DNA of 64,000 nucleotides, taken from positions 372,001-436,000 of the forward strand of contig JAAVTG010000229.1 of NCBI GenBank assembly GCA_011947345.1, given 5' to 3'. This DNA is from Phytophthora quininea (lineage: Eukaryota > Oomycota > Peronosporomycetes > Peronosporales > Peronosporaceae). The notes beneath the pieces were generated by a model that was given only the letters and a program-made list of their open reading frames with translations, made no database searches and was not told the DNA's origin. The translations under genes were made by a program, and so were the position numbers. Below, piece by piece: positions 10,001 through 17,895 of the stretch (position 1 is the first letter of the stretch; every line of letters begins with the position of its first letter).

Positions 10001-11895
10001 TCGGCGGAGTCACCGCCCTGCGCGGTGATGTCAATGCCAACGGAGCCCGTCACCGTCGTTGTCGCGGACTGACCTTGTTGAGACTGCGTCTGCTGCTGCT
10101 GGTCGGTCGTGGTGGTGGACTGACCCCACTGACCCGTGGAGCTCTGGTCGCTCGAGCACGGCGTCTCGGCGGAGTCACCGCCCTGCGCGGTGATGTCAAT
10201 GCCAACGGAGCCCGTCACCGTCGTTGTCGCGGACTGACCTTGTTGAGACTGCGTCTGCTGCTGCTGGTCGGTCGTGGTGGTGGACTGACCCCACTGACCC
10301 GTGGAGCTCTGGTCGCTCGAGCACGGCGTCTCGGCGGAGTCACCGCCCTGCGCGGTGATGTCAATGCCAACGGAGCCCGTCACCGTCGTTGTCGCGGACT
10401 GACCTTGTTGAGACTGCGTCTGCTGCTGCTGGTCGGTCGTGGTGGTGGACTGACCCCACTGACCCGTGGAGCTCTGGTCGCTCGAGCACGGCGTCTCGGC
10501 GGAGTCACCGCCCTGCGCGGTGATGTCAATGCCAACGGAGCCCGTCACCGTCGTTGTCGCGGACTGACCTTGTTGAGACTGCGTCTGCTGCTGCTGGTCG
10601 GTCGTGGTGGTGGACTGACCCCACTGACCCGTGGAGCTCTGGTCGCTCGAGCACGGCGTCTCGGCGGAGTCACCGCCCTGCGCGGTGATGTCAATGCCAA
10701 CGGAGCCCGTCACCGTCGTTGTCGCGGACTGACCTTGTTGAGACTGCGTCTGCTGCTGCTGGTCGGTCGTGGTGGTGGACTGACCCCACTGACCCGTGGA
10801 GCTCTGGTCGCTCGAGCACGGCGTCTCGGCGGAGTCACCGCCCTGCGCGGTGATGTCAATGCCAACGGAGCCCGTCACCGTCGTTGTCGCGGACTGACCT
10901 TGTTGAGACTGCGTCTGCTGCTGCTGGTCGGTCGTGGTGGTGGACTGACCCCACTGACCCGTGGAGCTCTGGTCGCTCGAGCACGGCGTCTCGGCGGAGT
11001 CACCGCCCTGCGCGGTGATGTCAATGCCAACGGAGCCCGTCACCGTCGTTGTCGCGGACTGACCTTGTTGAGACTGCGTCTGCTGCTGCTGGTCGGTCGT
11101 GGTGGTGGACTGACCCCACTGACCCGTGGAGCTCTGGTCGCTCGAGCACGGCGTCTCGGCGGAGTCACCGCCCTGCGCGGTGATGTCAATGCCAACGGAG
11201 CCCGTCACCGTCGTTGTCGCGGACTGACCTTGTTGAGACTGCGTCTGCTGCTGCTGGTCGGTCGTGGTGGTGGACTGACCCCACTGACCCGTGGAGCTCT
11301 GGTCGCTCGAGCACGGCGTCTCGGCGGAGTCACCGCCCTGCGCGGTGATGTCAATGCCAACGGAGCCCGTCACCGTCGTTGTCGCGGACTGACCTTGTTG
11401 AGACTGCGTCTGCTGCTGCTGGTCGGTCGTGGTGGTGGACTGACCCCACTGACCCGTGGAGCTCTGGTCGCTCGAGCACGGCGTCTCGGCGGAGTCACCG
11501 CCCTGCATGTTGGTGGATTGACCCCACGCATCGGAACTTGTTCCCGCGGCTGTGACCGTGCCAGTCCAGTTGTTGTTGTCGCTGCTGGTTGTGTCTGTTG
11601 ATGTCGGTGGTGCCGTAGTTGCAGTGGTGGTTGAGTCCGTGGTTCTTTGTTGTGTAGTAGAATCACTCTGCTGAGTGGTTGAATCACTTGTCGACGGAGA
11701 AGACGTTGTTGCCGTGTTTGTAGCCGTTGTGTACGAGTCACCGCTCGAGGTGGAAGCTTGGGTGGTGGTGCCGACGCCACCACCTCCACCGAGCTTCCGC
11801 ACGACCGGGCCATTCGCCGGAGCGGAAGCCTCACCAAGGGAGGCAACCGCTAGCGACACGATGGCCAGGTAGGCTACGATCTTGTGGAGATTCAT
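7060..11895 (-). CDS. Very large secreted repeat protein with a perfect 55-residue repeat array
   Basis: The ATG at 11895 opens an uninterrupted 1611-residue frame. It begins with a signal peptide (MNLHKIVAYLAIVSLAVASL), then PVVRKLGGGGG, a Ser/Thr-rich segment and about 22.7 copies of a 55-residue unit starting GGDSAETPCSSDQSSTGQWG and rich in Gln and Thr. Variant WGQSS/GTWGQSS units follow, then a Thr/Ala/Pro mucin-like tract (PATTSPATTAPATT) and a basic C-terminus (SRRALRH). Each repeat has one Cys, one Trp and a Gln cluster. The protein resembles its neighbour at 4608-5897 in layout. It is probably an extracellular, heavily O-glycosylated, possibly cross-linked adhesive or wall protein (inference). 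No catalytic domain is seen. The frame is intact through 3.7 kb of repeats, unlike many genes in the window. Confidence 0.85.
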   Translation of the reverse strand: MNLHKIVAYLAIVSLAVASLGEASAPANGPVVRKLGGGGGVGTTTQASTSSGDSYTTATNTATTSSPSTSDSTTQQSDSTTQQRTTDSTTTATTAPPTSTDTTSSDNNNWTGTVTAAGTSSDAWGQSTNMQGGDSAETPCSSDQSSTGQWGQSTTTTDQQQQTQSQQGQSATTTVTGSVGIDITAQGGDSAETPCSSDQSSTGQWGQSTTTTDQQQQTQSQQGQSATTTVTGSVGIDITAQGGDSAETPCSSDQSSTGQWGQSTTTTDQQQQTQSQQGQSATTTVTGSVGIDITAQGGDSAETPCSSDQSSTGQWGQSTTTTDQQQQTQSQQGQSATTTVTGSVGIDITAQGGDSAETPCSSDQSSTGQWGQSTTTTDQQQQTQSQQGQSATTTVTGSVGIDITAQGGDSAETPCSSDQSSTGQWGQSTTTTDQQQQTQSQQGQSATTTVTGSVGIDITAQGGDSAETPCSSDQSSTGQWGQSTTTTDQQQQTQSQQGQSATTTVTGSVGIDITAQGGDSAETPCSSDQSSTGQWGQSTTTTDQQQQTQSQQGQSATTTVTGSVGIDITAQGGDSAETPCSSDQSSTGQWGQSTTTTDQQQQTQSQQGQSATTTVTGSVGIDITAQGGDSAETPCSSDQSSTGQWGQSTTTTDQQQQTQSQQGQSATTTVTGSVGIDITAQGGDSAETPCSSDQSSTGQWGQSTTTTDQQQQTQSQQGQSATTTVTGSVGIDITAQGGDSAETPCSSDQSSTGQWGQSTTTTDQQQQTQSQQGQSATTTVTGSVGIDITAQGGDSAETPCSSDQSSTGQWGQSTTTTDQQQQTQSQQGQSATTTVTGSVGIDITAQGGDSAETPCSSDQSSTGQWGQSTTTTDQQQQTQSQQGQSATTTVTGSVGIDITAQGGDSAETPCSSDQSSTGQWGQSTTTTDQQQQTQSQQGQSATTTVTGSVGIDITAQGGDSAETPCSSDQSSTGQWGQSTTTTDQQQQTQSQQGQSATTTVTGSVGIDITAQGGDSAETPCSSDQSSTGQWGQSTTTTDQQQQTQSQQGQSATTTVTGSVGIDITAQGGDSAETPCSSDQSSTGQWGQSTTTTDQQQQTQSQQGQSATTTVTGSVGIDITAQGGDSAETPCSSDQSSTGQWGQSTTTTDQQQQTQSQQGQSATTTVTGSVGIDITAQGGDSAETPCSSDQSSTGQWGQSTTTTDQQQQTQSQQGQSATTTVTGSVGIDITAQGGDSAETPCSSDQSSTGQWGQSTTTTDQQQQTQSQQGQSATTTVTGSVGIDITAQGGDSAETPCSSDQSSTGQWGQSTTTTDQQQQTQSQQGQSATTTVTGSVGIDITAQGGDSAETPCSSDQSSTGQWGQSTTTTDQQQQTQSQQGQQGRNVGQSEKSTTTQTGQHQGQSSGTWGQSSQTTSGWKQGQSKGSWGQSSQTTAGQQQHQQGQSTGTWGASTTVSGSLNIGINTQGGDSAGTPCSGDQSSAGPTSAWTTPDYKKGVSTGSISSVSASPTEAPTTDTAGSSTWIEVTDAPATTAPATTSPATTSPATTAPATTTAAPTLSDTATSTASTTKSGKTGVSTKTASSVSSGTSSADSYTESTTQEAAQQSRRALRH
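7754..11505 (-). repeat. Perfect 165-bp tandem repeat array (about 22.7 copies)
   Basis: The marker GGAGTCACCGCCCTG recurs every 165 bases from 7861 to 11491 (23 occurrences). The printed lines repeat exactly every 660 bases, so the full units look identical. 165 is divisible by three, so all frames repeat and both strands stay open. The array ends abruptly at about 11505, where CGCGGTGATG is replaced by ATGTTGGTGG. It encodes the 55-residue unit of the secreted protein. Confidence 0.97.
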
Positions 11896-11988
11896 CCGAG
11901 AGCTGGAGCCGTACGCCGGAGAGGGACGAGAAGGTAGCACGATCGAGTGCTCGGAGGGACGGAACGATGCTTGTCGGCGAAGCAAAGT

Positions 11989-12004
11989 AAGTTGGGGAAT
12001 GACC
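11989..12004 (-). promoter_or_regulatory. Oomycete initiator-like core promoter of the 7060-11895 gene
   Basis: The minus strand reads GGTCATTCCCCAACTT, close to GCTCATTYYNCAWTTT, about 94 nt before the ATG. Like the paralogue, it is followed by ACTTTGCTTCGC...AAGCATCGTTCC, the shared leader. Confidence 0.6.
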
Positions 12005-13485
12005 GGTAGCTGCAGCGCTTGCAGCAGTCACCTCGCCGTACGTATAGCACTCTATCGATGTGCCGTGCACAGGCACATCGGTCGTCGTCGAGTCAGCAAG
12101 ATGCTTCAGGCATCGGAGGTGTGGTCGAAGACAGGAAAGCGGTTGCAGTGAAGAGTATCCTGCCACCGTCGAGATCGCCATCTGGGGGGATGGCGGCTTT
12201 CGACCGGATGCAGTAACGACGGGCTGCGGTCTCGCGGGACCTGTCATGTCGGAGACGAGGCCTTGGGCGCCGCAAAATTGCTGGCGATAGAGACCTTGAC
12301 GTCAAGCGAAAGCCGGTACCCACGGCAATGGGGATCGTATGGGATCAACCACGCGTCCCATTTTGCAAGCCGAACCTGCGCGGCTTGGGCCTAGTCTCCT
12401 GTGGTGCGCTTGCTGCGACGGACGGCAAGATCAGACCCGAGGTAAGTAACTTCCGACGGCGATACGCTGCCATCTTCAGTGAATCTAGCGGGCTGCTGCT
12501 CAGAACCAGTCTGCATCGCCCACCAGCTGGGCATCTCGAGCCTCTACGTCGCGTGGGTCATTTCAGGTGGCGACGGCGCGCAAGACGTGGACAGCTCTCG
12601 ACAATTGCACCGGCGGCGGTGGATTTTCCTCTCGACAGTCGGCGCGAGGCTTTTACGTGGCTTGATAGACGTGGGATCACCAGCTCACCACGCTTCCGGT
12701 GCACTGATGAAGCCGCAGCGCGCATAGCTTTGCGAGTCAGCAGAGGACGACGGAGACTCGTGTTGCTTGCTTCTTGGTAGTCTTTACTCCTCGCCAGATT
12801 TCCACAGGTGTGGACGGCGGGGCCAACGCATTGCGGAGCTCGAGTTCCGGCTAACGCAGCCTTGTAGTCATTGCAACAATATCATCGATGTCGTGTCGTT
12901 CACCGGAATGGTCCGTCTACCGTCGCAGCATTGTGGAGGATACTCTTGGGGCTCATTTGCGCGAGTGGAACGCGTTCATCATGCTACAGGTAGTAGAGGC
13001 TCTACGTGGCGAGTCCCGCCGCGGAATCGTACATCATAAATCGTAGCGCAACGTCCTGCACAACTGTAGCGCGTGCATGCCAACTTGCCTCCTTTACTCG
13101 CGCATGTCAGTGGCCACTGCTACTAGTACAGCCAAATGCACCGCAACGCCGCCTTGGCGCTGATGAACTTGGTTGTCGAACAGGTTATCAAGATGCTAGC
13201 GGAGGAGCTTACAGCAATCGTCTTTCCATTTCACTTGCCGGCAACTTGGTCCTTCGCGGATAGTCATCGTCGTGCTCCCTTACAAGCTTGATTGCAAGAG
13301 TCTTGCTAGTCGTGATCAGGAAGCAGACTCACCTTGGTGTCAGGGAAGCAACCACGTAGAAGCCTTGGCGCTTTTGCCGTCCGACAAGGGTCAATCGCAG
13401 TCGCTCAGCCTCGGGGAAGGAACGCAATGACCATGGCATGGTGCATACGTACACATCACCGGTTGTTCAGCTTTGTCGCTGTCGC
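12005..13485. other. Intergenic, no gene supported
   Basis: This 1.5 kb lies upstream of the large secreted gene and beyond the 3' end of the phospholipase-like gene. The proximal 130 bases match the flank of the smaller paralogue. A short + frame (from 12328) reaches a GTAAGT at about 12442, but nothing in it is recognisable. The rest shows no domain on either strand. Confidence 0.4.
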
Positions 13486-14656
13486 TTACCTACAACTCGA
13501 CTGCGTGACATTAATCCCTTCTGCTTCCCCCCAGTACACGGACAAGTTCTGCTCGCGTCGGCGCCATGAGCTCCGACAAGTGTTGAGTGTCCATCGTAGC
13601 TTGGTCGCGACTGTAGAGCAGATGATTTGCGTCTCGCGATTTCTTGCCTTCACTTGCACTCGTCGATCCTTGCGCCATACACGCTTGTTGTATCCTTCGT
13701 AAGAGAAGTTGGAGCTGCCGTCTTGAACCAGTGAAGCATCGTAGATGACCATCTTCGGATGGTGCATTTCACTTAGAGCGACACGTAGAGCGGAACCTGC
13801 TTTCTAACAAGACGCTTGAACACGGGGTAGCTGTATTTCTTCCACAAGTCGGCCTTGTCCGTGACGACGCGCACTCGCACTCCACGCCTGTGCGCCGCGA
13901 CGACGGCCTCAGCGAGCTCCTCGTGCGCCCATTCGAAGACAGAAATGTCAAGCGACCGCAGCGTCTGCTTCATGAGTGCCAGCACCAGTTCCAACCCTTT
14001 GCCGTCGAATGGGCTGGACTCGAGCTGTGCGTTGCGCAAGAGCAGCGAGTTCCAGCCGACCTTATCCAGGTCCATGAGAGCGAGTTCATGGACGACGTCG
14101 TGGTAGCGCTTGTATGTCTTCAATTTCAGCTCAGTAGCCATGCCAACTCTGTGAAGGAAAGCGGCGTGCCAGACAGCGGCGGCAACGGACGCTTCGTCTT
14201 GGTCAAGAGCTTGAGTGCCTTCGTGGCCACGGCACCAATGTCGATTTTCCGTGGCGCGCCGAGTCTGGGTTTTGGCTGGTTGTGGCGCCGGAAAATGCCG
14301 TACAACGCTGACGGCAAGTAGCGCGTGAGCCCGCATATGATTTGCATGACGCCGCAGGTGAAATGAGCCGGCACGCGGCCGAAGAGCGTTGTTAGCAGCG
14401 TCAGCATGATGCGAATGATGCCGCGGAAGTCGCCGTGCTTGCCGCGCCTGGGGATGCGCTTGTTGCTCCTTCTTGGCGACGACCGTGGCATTTGTGGTCG
14501 CGGACTTGGCCTTGACCCTGGTTTTGGTCCTGCTCTTGCCCTTGACGACGACCTTGGTCTTGGTCTTCTTGCGAGCGGTCGCTTGACCTTGGGCGAAAGA
14601 CTGCTAGATGATCGTCGCGCGCACGGCGGCGACTGCGTTGAGGGACAGCGCTTCAT
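13486..14656 (-). CDS. Mitochondrial-type phospholipase D-fold protein (PLD6/cardiolipin-hydrolase-like), two frame breaks
   Basis: The phospholipase D superfamily hydrolyses phosphodiester bonds; single-HKD members such as PLD6 act on the mitochondrial surface. Here an Arg/Ser/Pro-rich N-terminus (ATG 14656) leads to a hydrophobic segment (MLTLLTTLFGRVPAHFTCGV), then VHELALMDLDKVGWNSLLL, a helix-rich region with ISVFEWAHEELAEAV and RGVRVRVVTDKADL, and the HKD-like site MHHPKMVIYD with DGSSNFSYEGYNK. Two single-base losses, near 14138 (GG) and near 13770, split the frame; adding one base at each gives about 390 residues. An internal ATG at 14407 is an alternative start. The gene is divergent from the coiled-coil gene at 14721. 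It is active only if the breaks are sequencing errors; the H-x-K-x4-D core itself is intact. Confidence 0.7.
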
Positions 14657-14720
14657 ATGGATCTGTAAACTGACAGAAAATGGGCAATGTTTGGAAAGCG
14701 ACGCCTTCAATACGAGACCG

Positions 14721-15951
14721 ATGCGCCGCACTGCTCGCCATGGCGCCACCTCGGCGCCCACGCCGCGCCGCAAGCCCGAGTGGAACGCGTATCTGACGGA
14801 CGACGCTCGGTACAAGCTCAACCAGCGGCAGCAGCTGCAGCGGCAACTGCAGCAGCTCTCAACGGCGCACTTCTCGGCCCGCAGTCCGTCCTACTCGGCG
14901 TCCAGACGGCGCATGGAGGCCGCCAGCAGCCACCGGTCGGCGTGGAGCACACCAAGGGACCTGCAGAAGAAGAGAGGCCCAGCAGAGTCGCAGTCGCAGC
15001 TTCAGTGAAGTACAGGACACGGGGACCTCAAGGTTTCGCGGCGACTGCAGTTCGCCGATGTGTCAATGGACCAGGAGGAGGCCACGCCCAAGAAGAAGAG
15101 CTCTGTGAGCTTCCAAGAGAGCAGGATGGATCCACAGCACAAGGCCAGCCTACAAGGAGAGCTGGAGGTGCTGGAGAGGATGTTGCTGGAGCTGGAGACA
15201 GAGACGGAGAGGCAGAGCTGGAAGACGCCACAGAAGAGCAGGGTACAGACCCCACAAGAGAAGAGAGAACAAATAGAGCTGCAGGAGGAAGAAGAGGAAG
15301 GGTATGAGGAGGAACAAGAGCAAGTTACAGCGGAGAGTCGACTAGGAGACGTGTGCTATAAGTCCCTGGAGATCGGCATGGACTTGACACGCAAGATGAA
15401 CGCGGTAGGTCGAGTGTGTACGTGGGATGGAGTGATGCTGATGCTCGAGTTATTCTAGCTGGCCAAGGAGCTGGAGCATGAGCGACGACTTCGTGAAGAC
15501 CGAGACTTGAAGATCGAGATGCTGGAGCAAGAAGTGCGCTCGACACAAGCGAGGTGCAACTACTTGGACGCCAAGTACCAGAGCGTGGCGACACAGGTGG
15601 ACAACATGGTACGGTGAGGTTTTATAAAGCTTTTGATATTTTTTTAGTCTTAACGCTTCCAAAACTGTAGCAAGAGGTAGTCGCCACTACAGAGGAAGCG
15701 ATCCGCCGCATGACACTCGCGTTCGAGTACTCGCAACGTAGAAGAGGAAAGTCTTCAAACCCCACGACACCAAGCAAACCAGGTATTCACGGATAGCCAA
15801 TTCCTATCTGTTCGATCTTGCTAATTGCATTTTTTTACCATTACCAGCAGCAACTTCTCGTTCTCACCGCTCTACAGACGTCAAGACAGCCAAGAAGACC
15901 AAGAAACCAGAGCAAGAAAACTTAGTGCCCAATCGGCAGCGTATTGACTAA
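14721..15951 (+). CDS. Coiled-coil protein, possible centriole-associated type, four exons
   Basis: The ATG at 14721 starts MRRTARHGATSAPTP followed by RRKPEWNAYLTDDARYKLNQ, a short motif reminiscent of the N-terminus of SPICE1-like centriole proteins (tentative). The first region meets a TGA at 15006, yet coding quality resumes in the same net frame at MDQEEATPKKKSSVSFQ (ATG 15066), compatible with a few lost bases around 15000-15060. Introns then are clear: 15405-15458 (GTAGGT...CTAG), 15609-15670 and 15783-15847, giving exons 15459-15608, 15671-15782 and 15848-15951. The encoded protein is a Glu-rich coiled coil with a basic tail ending NRQRID. If the upstream part is separate, the gene begins at 15066. 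It lies 52 bp before the kanadaptin-like gene. Confidence 0.6.
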
Positions 15952-16003
15952 AGAAACCGTCTAGTTGGTCGCACGAGACGTCGGTAGCATTGATACATTT
16001 GGG

Positions 16004-17798
16004 ATGGCGCGTTACGAGCCGCCCAACTGGGGCGTCAATGGGCGCAACGTCTTCGGTATCTACCTGGAGGTGATCAAAGGCGGCGTGGTGGTGGAGAAGC
16101 TGGAGATGCCGATCTCGAAGGACGCGAGCTGCGTAGTGGCGGGGCGGATGGACACTCACTGCGACTTAGTATTAGCGCACCCATCCATCTCAAGGGTCCA
16201 TGCAGCGCTGCAGTTCGACCAGCAGGGCGCACTGTTTCTCTGTGATCTCAACAGCACTCACGGCTGCTTTGTGAATAAGAAACGGGTGAAGACGGAGGAC
16301 TACGAGCGGCTGCATATTGGAGACGTGCTGTGCTTTGGCGAGTCGACGAGACTGTACGCTGTCTGCGGACCGGAAGAACTGCTGCCGGCGGAGTACGAGT
16401 CGCTGAACTTGGCGAAATTTAGAGAGAAATTAGAGAAGAAGAGAGAGACGAGTAAGAAAAAGAAGGAAGTAGAGGATCGTGGAGCGTCCTGGGGGTTCGG
16501 AGAGGACGCTGAAGAGGACAGCGAAGAAGAAGTGGAGGATACAAGCAAGGAGCAGCTACCGGATTATCTCCGCAATGTACGTGGATTAGAGAGAGGTTAT
16601 ATAGGAAGAAGCTGATTTTGCTTATTCTTTTTGTAGCTGAAGGAGGAAGAGCCGGCGTACACGTCGAGTGTGAGCAAAGCCGACGTCAGCGAGAAGGACC
16701 AGCGACTCTATCAGCAGCTGCAGACGCGGATCCGCAAGATGGAGAACCTCAAGTTGGAAAAGTCTCGAATTCTGGCCAAGCAGAACCAGCTCGAGGGACT
16801 TTCGGAAGGACAGCAACGCACTTTAGATCGCAATGAACAGCGTATTGAGTCCTTGATGAAGGAGATCGATGACCTGGAAATGCGGATCCATGCTAAGAAC
16901 GATCAGCGTTCGAAAACTGGCAAAGCGTCTGGTTCTGTAGCTAGGAAGAAGCGCAACGTGACTGACGAGCTGTATGGCTACAGCAGCGATGAAGATGATT
17001 TTATGACCGAACCAAGGCCAACCAGCAGAAGTTTGCTGCCAGGAAGCAGAAGCTCACTGGTTCTTCGACCTTGTCAGGGACAGCTGCTCTTAAGACCCCT
17101 CAGACTCGCAAAACTGAGGTGCTTACGGCGGAATCTATTCAAGCAAACGTCAAGAAGCTGGAAGGCGAGCTCGCAAACATTAATGATGAACTTACTGTCG
17201 CGTCAGCTAAATCGACCACTACGCGAGAAGAAAGCAAGACAGAGAGGAAGTTGACTCGTTGGACTCGTTCATGGCGGAGACAACATCTCGCCTGCATGTG
17301 AACACTGTGGATGCAATCAAGAGGAGGAAACTGGAGGTGGAGGCGGAGTTGAAGCGTCAACGGCAACTACTGGCTGTGGCGACGCCAGCACTTGCTGCGG
17401 TGCCGGTGCAAACAAAAGCAAAGGAAGAGCCTTCAAAGAGTAGCAGAGAAACAATTCCATCGTCGACGCAAGCTCCATCAGATGCTGATGCCAATTCTAC
17501 TCCCAAAACGTCGACACCTAAGAAGCCACTGATCGAGAAAGAGACCGCACCAGCTCCAGTAAATAAAAAGCAGCAGCAACCTGCGTCTCCAAAAGCCTCG
17601 AATAAGTCTCCAGAGCGACTCAAAGCAAAAGCGGCGTCACCTGCTGTGAAAAAGCGACGCATTTCAGGGCCAGCAATGGGCCCACCACCACAGGGCAACA
17701 AGGATGACAAGCAGAAACTCGACCCGGACGTTCTTGAGGGGGAGACCAAGTATGGGTCCCACCGGCGAATCAATCTGGCGATGGGCGGACGAGTCTGA
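16004..17798 (+). CDS. Kanadaptin-like FHA-domain protein, two exons, two frame breaks
   Basis: Kanadaptin (SLC4A1AP family) is a mainly nuclear FHA protein associated with pre-mRNA processing factors. Exon 1 (16004-16576) encodes an FHA domain with CVVAGRMDTHCDLVLAHPSI, SRVHAALQF and LNSTHGCFVNKKRV (the R, S, H and N phosphothreonine-pocket residues are visible), then a Glu/Lys-rich linker. The intron is 16577-16636 (GTACGT...TGTAG). Exon 2 encodes a coiled coil, then ELYGYSSDEDDF, the family's hallmark, and a Lys/Pro/Ser tail with KKRRISGP ending at 17798. Losses of one base at TTTT 16999-17002 and near 17235 split exon 2; correcting both gives 578 residues. Both breaks are in conserved sequence, which favours assembly error over pseudogenisation. 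Confidence 0.85.
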
Positions 17799-17895
17799 AC
17801 GACAAGTACGGCTACTAGATAGAACAAACCAAGGAGACCATGCATTCATTGTTTTACCGTATTAGTGTACTCTGGGTCTACAGTCTTGTAGCAGC

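Noticed and set aside
7754..11505. CRISPR-like regular repeat array
   Set aside because: No unique spacers; the whole 165-bp unit repeats identically and encodes protein in a eukaryotic gene.
7693..11601. Uninterrupted + strand frame of about 1300 codons (Leu/Arg-rich repeats) opposite the secreted repeat gene
   Set aside because: The 165-bp period is divisible by three, so any stop-free unit stays open in every copy. The minus frame has the signal peptide, promoter match and sensible composition; the + frame is a shadow.
12328..12780. + strand open frame reaching a GTAAGT
   Set aside because: No recognisable protein, no convincing acceptor-linked continuation; left as intergenic.
13769..14336. 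An independent minus-strand gene starting at ATG 14336 for the PLD region
   Set aside because: Its first 60 residues are out of frame with the conserved membrane segment; one added base near 14138 joins the better upstream frame instead.
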